NCBI RefSeq assembly: GCF_030528505.1
Contig: NZ_JAUMYS010000014.1
Location: 1 to 47,458 of the forward strand
From: Tannerella sp.
GTDB taxonomy: Bacteria > Bacteroidota > Bacteroidia > Bacteroidales > Tannerellaceae
Reading direction: 5' to 3'
Length of the DNA stretch: 47,458 nucleotides
Both the position numbers and the translations under genes were made by a program. Each line of letters starts with the position of its first letter. Positions within the stretch are counted from its first letter, which is position 1. Positions 23,851-32,205 of this stretch are shown piece after piece. The notes below the pieces were generated by a model. The model had not been told where the DNA came from. It searched no databases and worked only from the letters and a program-made list of their open reading frames with translations.

Positions 23851-25209
23851 ATGGAAATTAAAGAAATGATCGCTCTCGCCCGCGCGGCGCAGAAAGAGTA
23901 TCAGGAAAGATTTAATCAGGACACGGTCGACGAAGTTGTAAAAGCAGCGACCAAAGCCGTGTATGACCGCGCCGAATTATTGGCTCAGATGGCCATTGAC
24001 GAAACGCAGATGGGCGTGTACGAGCACAAAGTAGCCAAAAACAGAAACAAGGCGAAAGGCGTATGGAGCAATCTGCAAGGCAAAAAGTCGATGGGCGTCA
24101 TGGAAATCGATGACGAAACGGGACTGATCAAAATCGCCAAGCCCGTAGGGGTCGTAGCGGCTATCACACCGATGACCAACCCGATCGTGACGCCGATGGC
24201 CAATATCGCCTTCGCATTGAAGACGAAAAATGCCATTATCGTAGCGCCGCACCCGAAGGCTAAAAATTGTTCTACGTACACGGTAAATAAAATCGTCGAG
24301 TGTCTACTGAGTTATAACGTTCCCGAAGGACTGATTCAGATCATCGAAGAGCCGAGCATCGAAAAGACACAGGAACTTATGGCCTCGGTCGATGTCGTGG
24401 TCGCTACAGGCGGCATGCAGATGGTACATTCGGCCTATTCGTCGGGCAAACCGTCGTTCGGGGTGGGAGCCGGCAACGTGCAGGTAATCTTAGACCGTTC
24501 CATCGACTACGACGAAGCGGCCGACAAGATTATCACCGGACGCGCTTTCGACAACGGTATCATCTGTTCGGGCGAACAAAGTTTCATTTATCCTGCGAAA
24601 GATAAACAAAAAGTATTCGAGGCTTTCGTCAGACACGGCGCCTATTTCGTACCCGAAGAAGAGCGCGACAAAGTCGTGAACGCCATCTTCAAAGACGGAG
24701 CACTCTGTCGAGACATCGTAGGACAAAGTGTCGAAATGATCAGCCGTAAAGCGGGTATCTCCGTGCCCGAAGCAACAAGGGTACTCGTTGTGCAGGCTCA
24801 GGGCGTCGGCAAGGAAGACATTATTTGTAAAGAAAAAATGTGTCCCGTGATGGCGTGTTTCTCATACAATTACTTTGAAGAAGCTCTCGATATTGCCAAA
24901 ACGAACCTGAGCCTCGAAGGGAGCGGCCACACGGCAGGTATTCACTCGAACAATCAGGCGAATATCATTAAAGCCGGAATGGAAATCTCCGTATCGCGCC
25001 TGATCGTCAACGCCTCCTGCTCCATCACGGCCGGCGGATCGATTCAGAACGGACTGTCGGTCACTACCACGCTGGGATGCGGAAGCTGGGGAAACAACTC
25101 CATCTCGGAGAACTTCACCTATAAACACTTGCTCAACATCACACGCGTAGCACAAGTGTCACCGCATATTCACGTTCCTACCGACGACGAAATCTGGGCG
25201 ATGAAATAA
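23851..25209 (+). CDS. sucD: CoA-acylating succinate-semialdehyde dehydrogenase
   Basis: 452 aa. It reduces succinyl-CoA to succinate semialdehyde, the entry step of the butyrate route encoded here. It is a CoA-dependent aldehyde dehydrogenase: KPVGVVAAITPMTNPIVTPM, NAIIVAPHPKAKNC and the catalytic Cys239 in FDNGIICSGEQSFIYP. The C-terminal part (GSGHTAGIHSNNQANI, SCSITAGGSIQNG) is typical of SucD rather than of AdhE. Not to be confused with the succinyl-CoA synthetase alpha subunit that shares the symbol. It starts 12 nt after 4hbD. Confidence 0.92.
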   Translation: MEIKEMIALARAAQKEYQERFNQDTVDEVVKAATKAVYDRAELLAQMAIDETQMGVYEHKVAKNRNKAKGVWSNLQGKKSMGVMEIDDETGLIKIAKPVGVVAAITPMTNPIVTPMANIAFALKTKNAIIVAPHPKAKNCSTYTVNKIVECLLSYNVPEGLIQIIEEPSIEKTQELMASVDVVVATGGMQMVHSAYSSGKPSFGVGAGNVQVILDRSIDYDEAADKIITGRAFDNGIICSGEQSFIYPAKDKQKVFEAFVRHGAYFVPEEERDKVVNAIFKDGALCRDIVGQSVEMISRKAGISVPEATRVLVVQAQGVGKEDIICKEKMCPVMACFSYNYFEEALDIAKTNLSLEGSGHTAGIHSNNQANIIKAGMEISVSRLIVNASCSITAGGSIQNGLSVTTTLGCGSWGNNSISENFTYKHLLNITRVAQVSPHIHVPTDDEIWAMK

Positions 25210-25242
25210 AACACGTAACGAATCGATCAACAAGAAAAATGT

Positions 25243-26391
25243 ATGGATTTTAATCAGACACGTGAGGAGGCCTTGTTTCTCCAGATGATTCGCGCCTTTG
25301 CCGAGAAAGAGGTGAAGCCGCTGGCTGCCGAAATCGATGATCAGGAGCGTTTCCCGATAGAGACCGTGCGTAAGATGGGGAAGATCGGGCTGATGGGTAT
25401 TCCTTTTCCGGTAGAGTACGGTGGAGCGGGAGCCACGAATCAGATGTACTCCATGGCGGTCGAAGAACTGTCGAAAGTATGTGCTACTACAGGCGTCGTA
25501 CTGTCGGCGCATACGTCGCTGTGCACCGCCCCAATCTATGAGCACGGGACCGAGGAGCAGAAACGAAAGTATCTGCCTAAACTCTGCTCGGGTGAATGGA
25601 TCGGTGCCTTCGGACTCACCGAGCCGAATGCCGGAACGGATGCAGCCGCACAGCAAACCTTCGCTGAGGAAGAAGATGATCACTACATCCTCAACGGGAA
25701 TAAAATATTTATCACCAATGCCGAGTATGCCCATGTATATGTCATTTTCGCCATGACGGATAAAAGTCTTGGCACGAAAGGAATCACGGCCTTTATCGTC
25801 GAGAAGGGGATGCCCGGGTTCAGCATCGGAAAGAAAGAATTGAAAATGGGAATACGGGGTTCGGCCACATGCGAACTGGTTTTTGAGCATTGCATCGTTC
25901 CGAAAGAAAATATGCTCGGCACTGTAGGCAACGGTTTCAAGATTGCGATGAAGACGCTCGACGGAGGACGTATCGGGATTGCTTCGCAGGCGCTAGGCAT
26001 TGCGCAGGGCGCCATGGACGAGACGGTAAAATACGTGACCGAGAGAAAGCAGTTCGGTAAGTCCATCGGTCAGTTTCAGAACACGCAGTTCCAGCTCGCC
26101 GATTTGGCGACGCGCATCGAAGCGGCTCGCCTGCTGGTACGAAAAGCCTCGTGGAAAAAAGATCAAAAGATGAATTATACGATGGACTCGGCCATGGCCA
26201 AGCTGTATTGTGCCGAGATCGCGATGGATATGACCATCAAGGCCGTCCAGTATCACGGCGGATACGGTTATACCCGCGAATATCCGGTAGAACGGATGAT
26301 GCGTGACGCGAAGATTACTGAGATTTACGAAGGCACATCCGAAGTACAGCGACTTGTGATTGCCTCCAACCTATTAAAAAAGAAAAAATAG
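25243..26391 (+). CDS. bcd: Short-chain (butyryl-CoA) acyl-CoA dehydrogenase
   Basis: 382 aa. It reduces crotonyl-CoA to butyryl-CoA. Family signatures are GAFGLTEPNAGTDAAAQQT, the KEYLKMG-like KKELKMGIRGSATCEL strand, GGRIGIASQALGIAQGAMD, QYHGGYGYTREYPVERMMRDAKI and IYEGTSEVQRLVIA, where the Glu of YEG is the expected catalytic base. The etfB gene follows 4 nt after its stop, as in clostridial bcd-etfBA sets, so electron bifurcation with ferredoxin is possible, but that cannot be read from the sequence. Confidence 0.9.
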   Translation: MDFNQTREEALFLQMIRAFAEKEVKPLAAEIDDQERFPIETVRKMGKIGLMGIPFPVEYGGAGATNQMYSMAVEELSKVCATTGVVLSAHTSLCTAPIYEHGTEEQKRKYLPKLCSGEWIGAFGLTEPNAGTDAAAQQTFAEEEDDHYILNGNKIFITNAEYAHVYVIFAMTDKSLGTKGITAFIVEKGMPGFSIGKKELKMGIRGSATCELVFEHCIVPKENMLGTVGNGFKIAMKTLDGGRIGIASQALGIAQGAMDETVKYVTERKQFGKSIGQFQNTQFQLADLATRIEAARLLVRKASWKKDQKMNYTMDSAMAKLYCAEIAMDMTIKAVQYHGGYGYTREYPVERMMRDAKITEIYEGTSEVQRLVIASNLLKKKK

Positions 26392-26395
26392 TACT

Positions 26396-27178
26396 ATGAA
26401 TATCGTTGTTTGTATCAAACAGGTTCCGGATACGACGGAAATCAAACTCGATCCGGTGAAAGGAACGCTTATCCGCGACGGGGTACCGAGCATCATGAAC
26501 CCGGACGACAAGTGCGGACTGGAACAGGCCCTGCTCCTGAAAGACAAGTACGGAGCGCATGTTACCGTTTTGACGATGGGACCGCCGCAGGCCGAAGCGA
26601 TTCTTCGCGAGGCATACGCCATGGGCGCAGACCGTGCCATCCTGCTTAGCGACCGGAAATTCGGCGGAGCCGACACGTGGGCGACATCGTACACGCTGGC
26701 TGCCGCTCTGCGAAACATCCCTTTCGATGTCATCTTCTCCGGACGGCAGGCGATTGACGGCGACACGGCGCAGGTAGGCCCGCAGATTGCCGAGCATCTC
26801 GGATTGCCGCAGGTTACGTATGTGGAACACGTGGAATATGACGGAAACGAGACGTTTACCGTCACCAAAAGCACGGAGGAAGGGTACGAGATACTCGAAG
26901 TTGGCCAGCCTTGCCTGTTCACCGTTATCTCGTCAGCCGAGCCTCCGCGTTATATGAATGTACGACTGATTATGAGCACCTACGAACGGGAAATCGAAGT
27001 ATGGGGCTTCGATCATATCCGTGTGGACGCGGAACAGATCGGCCTCAAAGGCTCCCCGACACGGGTGGCCAAATCGTTCACCAAGGGAGCGAAGGCGATG
27101 GGAGCGCTACATGAAGTATCTCCCGAAGAAGGCGCACAGATTATTTTTGAGAAGTTGCAGGAAAAATTCATCATCTAA
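26396..27178 (+). CDS. etfB: Electron transfer flavoprotein, beta subunit
   Basis: 260 aa. Typical opening MNIVVCIKQVPDTTEIKLDP, the nucleotide-binding segment DVIFSGRQAIDGDTAQVGPQ, and VGQPCLFTV in the middle. With EtfA it forms the flavoprotein that carries electrons to or from the butyryl-CoA dehydrogenase encoded just upstream. It is the seventh gene of the operon. Confidence 0.95.
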   Translation: MNIVVCIKQVPDTTEIKLDPVKGTLIRDGVPSIMNPDDKCGLEQALLLKDKYGAHVTVLTMGPPQAEAILREAYAMGADRAILLSDRKFGGADTWATSYTLAAALRNIPFDVIFSGRQAIDGDTAQVGPQIAEHLGLPQVTYVEHVEYDGNETFTVTKSTEEGYEILEVGQPCLFTVISSAEPPRYMNVRLIMSTYEREIEVWGFDHIRVDAEQIGLKGSPTRVAKSFTKGAKAMGALHEVSPEEGAQIIFEKLQEKFII

Positions 27179-27199
27179 CCCCGCTATTGTGATTGCATC

Positions 27200-28207
27200 A
27201 TGAACAAGGAAGAATATAAAGGAATCTTCGTCTTTGCCGAACAACGGGAAGGCGAAATCAAAAACGTAGCTTTTGAACTGATTGGGAAAGCACGCGAGTT
27301 GGCCGAAGCAGTGGGTGAAGACGTCACGGCTCTGTTGCTCGGCGATCAAGTATCCCCCTTGGCACAGAGCCTGATCGAGGCAGGCGCCGACAGGGTGCTG
27401 GTCATCGACTCGCCCGAACTGAAAGATTATCTGACGGAGCCTTACACGCAAGCCGTTACTCACCTGATCAAGACCTATAAGCCGGAAGTCCTGCTTATCG
27501 GAGCATCGACGATCGGGCGCGATTTGGGCCCGCGTGTTTCGGCACGAGTAAAGACCGGGCTTACAGCCGACTGTACGGCGCTGGCTGTTTCGGACGACCG
27601 CGACCTGCTGATGACACGTCCTGCGTTCGGCGGAAATCTGATGGCGACGATTGTCTGCAAAGAACATCGTCCGCAGATATCGACCGTTCGTCCCGGAGTG
27701 ATGCGCCGCCGGCCGGCCGACAAGAGCCGTACAGGAGAAATCGTAAACGTAGACATGCAGTTTGATCCGTCGGCGTTCAAGGTACGTTTAGTCAGAAAAG
27801 AAAAAAAGCAGAAGAGCCTGGTAGATATTACCGAAGCGAAAATCTTGGTATCCGGCGGACGGGGCGTAGGCAGCAAGGATGGTTTTTCACTGCTCGAAGC
27901 TCTGGCTTCGTCGATCCGTGCGGAGGTCTCCTCGTCGCGTGCGATGGTCGATGCCGGCTTGATTGATCATGAAAGGCAAGTCGGACAGACGGGCAAAACT
28001 GTTCGCCCTGACGTGTACTTCGCCTGTGGCATATCGGGTGCCATCCAGCATCTGGCGGGCATGGAAGAGTCGGATTACATCATTGCGATCAACAAAGACA
28101 AGTTTGCGCCGATCTTTCATGTGGCCGACCTCGGTATCGTGGCCGACCTGACCAAGGTCGTACCGTTACTTACCCAGAAGCTGCAAAAGGCTCAGATGAA
28201 AACGTAA
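27200..28207 (+). CDS. etfA: Electron transfer flavoprotein, alpha subunit
   Basis: 335 aa. The C-terminal FAD-binding domain is clear: [54 protein letters not shown] and [18 protein letters not shown]. It is the partner of EtfB for crotonyl-CoA reduction. It is the last gene of the operon; the next gene is on the other strand 92 nt away. A small hairpin ACGAAT/ATTCGT (28255-28272) lies in the gap and might contribute to termination. Confidence 0.95.
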   Translation: MNKEEYKGIFVFAEQREGEIKNVAFELIGKARELAEAVGEDVTALLLGDQVSPLAQSLIEAGADRVLVIDSPELKDYLTEPYTQAVTHLIKTYKPEVLLIGASTIGRDLGPRVSARVKTGLTADCTALAVSDDRDLLMTRPAFGGNLMATIVCKEHRPQISTVRPGVMRRRPADKSRTGEIVNVDMQFDPSAFKVRLVRKEKKQKSLVDITEAKILVSGGRGVGSKDGFSLLEALASSIRAEVSSSRAMVDAGLIDHERQVGQTGKTVRPDVYFACGISGAIQHLAGMEESDYIIAINKDKFAPIFHVADLGIVADLTKVVPLLTQKLQKAQMKT

Positions 28208-28299
28208 AAACCGTAGACTTCTTTATTTATTTGGGTTTTGCCTCGGGACGGCACACGAATTTACGGATTCGTATCTGCTGCTTTCGGGGCAAATACTTT

Positions 28300-28776
28300 T
28301 CAAGAGTTCGGCGGCAAGGCAACCGAGACCATCTGTGCTTTGACGGTGACCACGTCGGCCGCTGTGAGCCACAGCTCCATGCGGACCTTCCGGGCAGTGA
28401 CTTCGAGGATTCGGGCGTGGAGTTCGAGCGTCACTCCCATGGGAGTAGGCTTCACGTAATCGAGGTGAAGAGAGGCCGTCACATAGCGGAGTGCGGGCTG
28501 ACTGCCCATCGCTCGTCCGTGAAAGCGGTAACCGGCAGCTGCTGCCGTTCCGTTGCCGTGACAATCGAGGATGGCGGCAATGAGTCCGCCGTACACATAC
28601 CCCGGATAGCCACCCGTATGATACGGTTCAGGGGTGTAGAAGGCGATGGTTTCATCGGCCGCATTGTCGTTCCAGTAACTTTTGATATGCAGCCCGTGCG
28701 GATTTTCCGCGCCGCAACCAAAACAGTGCCCGAAAGCTTCGGGGTAATAATCTTGAAATGCTTTGAGGTTTGTCAT
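28300..28776 (-). CDS. Hotdog-fold thioesterase (PaaI/YiiD-like)
   Basis: 158 aa from the ATG at 28776 (the frame opens 7 codons earlier). The opening GHCFGCGAENPHGLHI and the GYVYGGLIAAILDCHG segment are typical of the hotdog thioesterases often annotated as PaaI-family. LRYVTASLHLDYVKPTPMG and LELHARI complete the fold. The substrate is an acyl-CoA of unknown type. It is convergent with the butyrate operon, so release of butyrate from butyryl-CoA is possible, but position alone is weak evidence. It has its own promoter box next to that of lptB. Confidence 0.8.
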   Translation of the reverse strand: MTNLKAFQDYYPEAFGHCFGCGAENPHGLHIKSYWNDNAADETIAFYTPEPYHTGGYPGYVYGGLIAAILDCHGNGTAAAAGYRFHGRAMGSQPALRYVTASLHLDYVKPTPMGVTLELHARILEVTARKVRMELWLTAADVVTVKAQMVSVALPPNS

Positions 28777-28832
28777 GATAAAGTCGTATGATAGCATACG
28801 TGTTGATACGTATGATTTACGGCCGAAAGATA

Positions 28833-28851
28833 CAAAAATATTCTATCTTTG
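28833..28851. promoter_or_regulatory. Back-to-back -7 boxes for the thioesterase gene and lptB
   Basis: CAAAAATA (28833-28840) is TATTTTTG on the - strand, facing the thioesterase gene; TATCTTTG (28844-28851) on the + strand faces lptB. Both fit TAnnTTTG and only 3 nt separate them, so polymerases could not occupy both at once. Confidence 0.5.
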
Positions 28852-28873
28852 CAGCGGGTAAAAAACAGAACCG

Positions 28874-29623
28874 ATGGATGAACAACAAATGATGCTCCGC
28901 ACCGAAGATTTGGTGAAGAAATACCGCACGCGCACGGTCGTGAATCACGTATCGATCAACGTCAAGCAGGGGGAAATCGTCGGGTTGCTCGGCCCCAACG
29001 GGGCAGGTAAAACGACGACATTCTATATGAGCGTGGGGTTGGTGACTCCCAATCAGGGCAAAATCTTTCTGGACGATACGGAAATCACCGGTTATCCGGT
29101 CTACAAGCGCGCCCGTCTCGGTATCGGTTATCTGGCGCAAGAGGCTTCGATCTTCCGCAAGATGACGGTCGAAGACAATATCCGTTCCGTTCTCGAGATG
29201 ACCGACAAGCCGAAAGAATATCAACGGGAGAAGATGGAAAGCCTGATCGAGGAGTTCGGTCTCCAAAAGGTGCGCAAGAATCTGGGCGACCGCCTGTCGG
29301 GTGGAGAGCGCCGTCGGGCCGAGATTGCCCGCTGTCTGGCCATCGACCCGAAATTTATCATGCTCGACGAACCGTTTGCCGGCGTAGACCCTATCGCCGT
29401 GCAGGACATTCAGACTATCGTCGCCCGACTCAAACATAAGAACATCGGCATCCTCATTACCGACCACAACGTGCACGAAACGTTAAGCATCACCGACCGC
29501 GCCTACCTGCTGTTCGAAGGAAAGGTGCTTTTTCAAGGCACGGCCGAAGAGCTGGCGGCCAATGAAATTGTGCGCGAGAAGTATCTGGGACGAGACTTTG
29601 AGTTACGCAAGAAAAACCTCTGA
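28874..29623 (+). CDS. lptB: Lipopolysaccharide export ABC transporter, ATP-binding protein
   Basis: 249 aa, cytoplasmic face of the inner membrane. LptB powers extraction of LPS by LptFG. Walker A is [11 protein letters not shown], the signature [16 protein letters not shown], Walker [16 protein letters not shown], and the H-loop [10 protein letters not shown]. The LptB-specific stretch [22 protein letters not shown] distinguishes it from other ABC ATPases. A -7 box lies 22 nt upstream. No other lpt gene is in the window. Confidence 0.93.
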   Translation: MDEQQMMLRTEDLVKKYRTRTVVNHVSINVKQGEIVGLLGPNGAGKTTTFYMSVGLVTPNQGKIFLDDTEITGYPVYKRARLGIGYLAQEASIFRKMTVEDNIRSVLEMTDKPKEYQREKMESLIEEFGLQKVRKNLGDRLSGGERRRAEIARCLAIDPKFIMLDEPFAGVDPIAVQDIQTIVARLKHKNIGILITDHNVHETLSITDRAYLLFEGKVLFQGTAEELAANEIVREKYLGRDFELRKKNL

Positions 29624-29624
29624 A

Positions 29625-29680
29625 ACCTCTGCGAGCAGCAAAAGCAAAGTGCTTCTCCATACAATCATTTTCGTTTTCAT
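29625..29680 (-). pseudogene. 5' stub of a paralogue of the downstream lipoprotein gene
   Basis: On the - strand from 29680 the DNA encodes MKTKMIVWRSTLLLLL, nearly the same as the signal peptide MKTKRIVWMSTLLLLL of the lipoprotein at 29699-30157. Similarity ends within ~15-20 codons, at the lptB stop. It is the start of a duplicated lipoprotein gene whose body is missing. Confidence 0.65.
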
Positions 29681-29698
29681 ACAGGTATAAGTATTACA

Positions 29699-30157
29699 TT
29701 ATTTAATTCGTACAAACCTCGTTTTGTCGATGGACATTTGATAGGGGGCAACGATGCAATAGTAAGCCGTATCCGATTTTTTAATACGCAGATTGGGACT
29801 GGGATCACACAGCGGACAGGCATTGTATTCAACATATAAATATTCGTATGTTCCGGATGGTATATTTCCGGCATGGCCTGTTACCGTAAGCGTATTGTCT
29901 TTTTTGAATTCATAATACACATTCTTGCATGATACGTCGAGGGTATCGAAAACAACGGCATTGCCCTTAGCACCCGCAGCCGACCACGTTTGTATCAATT
30001 TCCATGTACCGATAACATCGCCTTTCGCTCCCACGATTGGAACAGGCGGACATTTTAAGTAACCGAAATTTTCGACTTTTAATTCTTCTTTCTCACACCC
30101 CGCTACGCCTAACAGTAGAAGCAGGGTACTCATCCATACAATCCTTTTCGTTTTCAT
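29699..30157 (-). CDS. Small lipoprotein, lipocalin-like, unknown function
   Basis: 152 aa. Signal peptide MKTKRIVWMSTLLLLLGVAGC with Cys21 lipidated. The mature part contains GDVIGTWKLIQTWSAAG, the G-x-W opening seen in Bacteroidetes lipocalin-like lipoproteins, then strand-rich YYEFKKDNTLTVTG and a CPLC motif. No function can be given. A truncated copy of its 5' end lies just downstream (29625-29680), showing a past duplication. Confidence 0.65.
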   Translation of the reverse strand: MKTKRIVWMSTLLLLLGVAGCEKEELKVENFGYLKCPPVPIVGAKGDVIGTWKLIQTWSAAGAKGNAVVFDTLDVSCKNVYYEFKKDNTLTVTGHAGNIPSGTYEYLYVEYNACPLCDPSPNLRIKKSDTAYYCIVAPYQMSIDKTRFVRIK

Positions 30158-30645
30158 ATTCTTTCTGGTTTTAAATGTTGATATTTCGTTCCGTGTTCCC
30201 GATATTCCTTGCCGTTACCTGCCCTATATGATGCAAAAAAGACCGAAAACGTTGTATCGCGAAATGTTAAAATGACAGGAGAATGAAGAATTACGAATAT
30301 TGACGGCTGATTATCGAAACGCAAATAGCTGCATTGGGATTTAAACTTACGTACTCCCGAGCAGGTACATTCCTCAAAATTAGCTTGAATCATGAAAGAA
30401 GAAATAAACGAGAGATAAGAAAAATAACTGTCAACGTTTTTCAAGACATGTAATTTCATTCGTAAGTGCTCGTTAGCATTCGGCCGTCAACAAACGCCCA
30501 CAGGGCAGAAGGGCTTCAAGCCTGAACTCGTATGAGTTGTTCATAGCAAAGGGAACCTTAACAGCGGAGCGACACGAGTTGAATAGAGCGAGCTCGCATC
30601 TCGCGTTTTTGTCTGACCTCATCGCGGTTACTATCTTGCGCACAT
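30158..30645. other. Intergenic region with a repeat fragment, no gene recognised
   Basis: About 490 nt without a credible gene; the 101-codon open frame on the - strand has no recognisable feature. Near 30480-30530, CGGCCGTCAACAAACGCCCACAG and CTTCAAGCCTG resemble the interior and end of the MITE-like element at 3039-3262, so a decayed piece of that family is likely. GAATTACGAA at 30289 resembles the other short dispersed repeat. Confidence 0.4.
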
Positions 30646-30676
30646 TTTGCATATATACAAAAAGGAATTATCTTTG
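30646..30676 (+). promoter_or_regulatory. Consensus Bacteroidetes promoter for frr-rsgA
   Basis: TTTG (30646-30649) and TATCTTTG (30669-30676) are separated by 19 nt: an exact match to the TTTG-N19-21-TAnnTTTG promoter. The frr start is 24 nt downstream. Confidence 0.85.
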
Positions 30677-30699
30677 TGAAAAATAAAAAATGAAAAGTT

Positions 30700-31263
30700 A
30701 TGTTAGCAGACACCAACCAAATCATCAAAGATGCCGAGACGAAGATGTCGTCGGCTATTCGTTATTTAGACGATGAGCTGGCACGCATTCGCGCCGGCAA
30801 GGCAAGTCCGCGTATTCTGGACAATGTCAAAGTCTCTTATTACGGCAGCATGGCGCCGCTCGCGAATGTGTCGTCCATCACGACGCCCGACGCCAAAACG
30901 ATTATCATCACCCCGTGGGAAAAACCGATGTTGAAGGAGATTGAGAAGGCGATTCTCACGTCCGAAGTAGGCATTACGCCCGAGAACAACGGCGAAGTGA
31001 TCCGCCTCGGCATTCCGCCACTCACCGAAGAACGCCGCCGCTCGCTCGCGAAGGGTGCCAAACAACATGCCGAAACGGCAAAGATCAGCATTCGTAATAC
31101 GCGCAGGGATGTGATCGAGCACCTCAAAAAAGCCGTTAAGGAAGGGGTGCCCGAAGACGCGGGGAAAGACGCCGAAGCGACCGTACAGAAGATTCACGAT
31201 AAATACATCAAGCAAGTGGACGAGCTGTACGCGGCGAAAGAAAAAGAAATCATGACCGTTTGA
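30700..31263 (+). CDS. frr: Ribosome recycling factor
   Basis: 187 aa, normal length. Releases ribosomes from mRNA after termination together with EF-G. Characteristic segments are [23 protein letters not shown], the hinge with [19 protein letters not shown], and [30 protein letters not shown]. Its stop overlaps the rsgA start as TGATG. Confidence 0.97.
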   Translation: MLADTNQIIKDAETKMSSAIRYLDDELARIRAGKASPRILDNVKVSYYGSMAPLANVSSITTPDAKTIIITPWEKPMLKEIEKAILTSEVGITPENNGEVIRLGIPPLTEERRRSLAKGAKQHAETAKISIRNTRRDVIEHLKKAVKEGVPEDAGKDAEATVQKIHDKYIKQVDELYAAKEKEIMTV

Positions 31264-32195
31264 TGCATGGCCTTGTCGTAAAGAATACCGGTAGTTGGTA
31301 TACGGTTCATACCGACGACGGGCGGTCTGTCGATTGTAAGATTAAAGGCTCGTTCCGGCTGAAAGGCATTCGAAGTACGAATCCGATCACCATCGGCGAC
31401 CGGGTCGAAATCGAAGAGAACCGCGAAGGCAGCGCGTTCATTACGGCAATCGGCGACCGCCGAAATTATATGATCCGGCGGGCATCGAACTTGTCGAAGC
31501 AGTCGCATATTCTTGCGGCGAATATCGACTTGGCCTTGCTCGTCGTTACGATTCATTATCCGCAGACGACAACGACTTTTATCGATCGTTTCCTTGCCAC
31601 GGCCGAGGCTTACGGGATTCCGGCTTTACTCGTCTTCAATAAAATTGACCGTTATGACGCCGACGAGCTCGAATATCTGGAGGGCTTGATGACGCTTTAT
31701 CGTACCATCGGATACGACTGTATGAAGCTTTGTGCTACGTCGGGCGAAGGAATCGACGCGTTGTCGGACAAGATCAGCAATAAGATTACGCTGTTGTCCG
31801 GTCATTCGGGCGTCGGGAAATCGACGATTATCAACAAGCTGTTGCCGCATGCCAAGCTTCGGACGAAAGATATTTCCGAATACCACAAAGCGGGTGTTCA
31901 CACCACGACGTTTTCCGAAATGATTCCGCTGCCGAACGGAGGCTATCTGATCGATACGCCCGGCATTAAAGGCTTCGGAACGATTGAAATGCAGGGAGTA
32001 GAAGTGGCGCATTATTTTCCCGAGATTTTCAAATACTCGGCCGACTGCCGTTTCAGCAACTGCACGCACACGAATGAGCCGGGCTGCGCGGTGCGTGAAG
32101 CGGTCGAAGCGCATTACATCAGCCAGTCGCGCTATAAAAGTTACCTCAATATTCTCGAAGATAAGGACGGCATGAAATACCGTGAGGCCTATTAA
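31263..32195 (+). CDS. rsgA: Ribosome small-subunit-dependent GTPase A
   Basis: 310 aa. A circularly permuted GTPase that helps mature the 30S subunit. An N-terminal OB fold ([21 protein letters not shown]) is followed by G4 LLVFNKID, G5 CATSGEG, G1 GHSGVGKST and G3 DTPGIKGFG, in the permuted order. The C-terminal zinc site is [16 protein letters not shown]. It is translationally coupled to frr through the shared TGATG. It ends only 10 nt from the convergent dgt gene. Confidence 0.96.
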   Translation: MHGLVVKNTGSWYTVHTDDGRSVDCKIKGSFRLKGIRSTNPITIGDRVEIEENREGSAFITAIGDRRNYMIRRASNLSKQSHILAANIDLALLVVTIHYPQTTTTFIDRFLATAEAYGIPALLVFNKIDRYDADELEYLEGLMTLYRTIGYDCMKLCATSGEGIDALSDKISNKITLLSGHSGVGKSTIINKLLPHAKLRTKDISEYHKAGVHTTTFSEMIPLPNGGYLIDTPGIKGFGTIEMQGVEVAHYFPEIFKYSADCRFSNCTHTNEPGCAVREAVEAHYISQSRYKSYLNILEDKDGMKYREAY

Positions 32196-32205
32196 GCGTC
32201 GTTAA

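Noticed and set aside
30154-30459. 101-codon open frame on the - strand
   Set aside because: It overlaps the start of the lipoprotein gene, shows no recognisable domain and lies in DNA with repeat fragments.
30480-30660. Possible tRNA or small RNA upstream of frr
   Set aside because: No cloverleaf or conserved tRNA segment could be found; the sequence resembles a decayed repeat instead.
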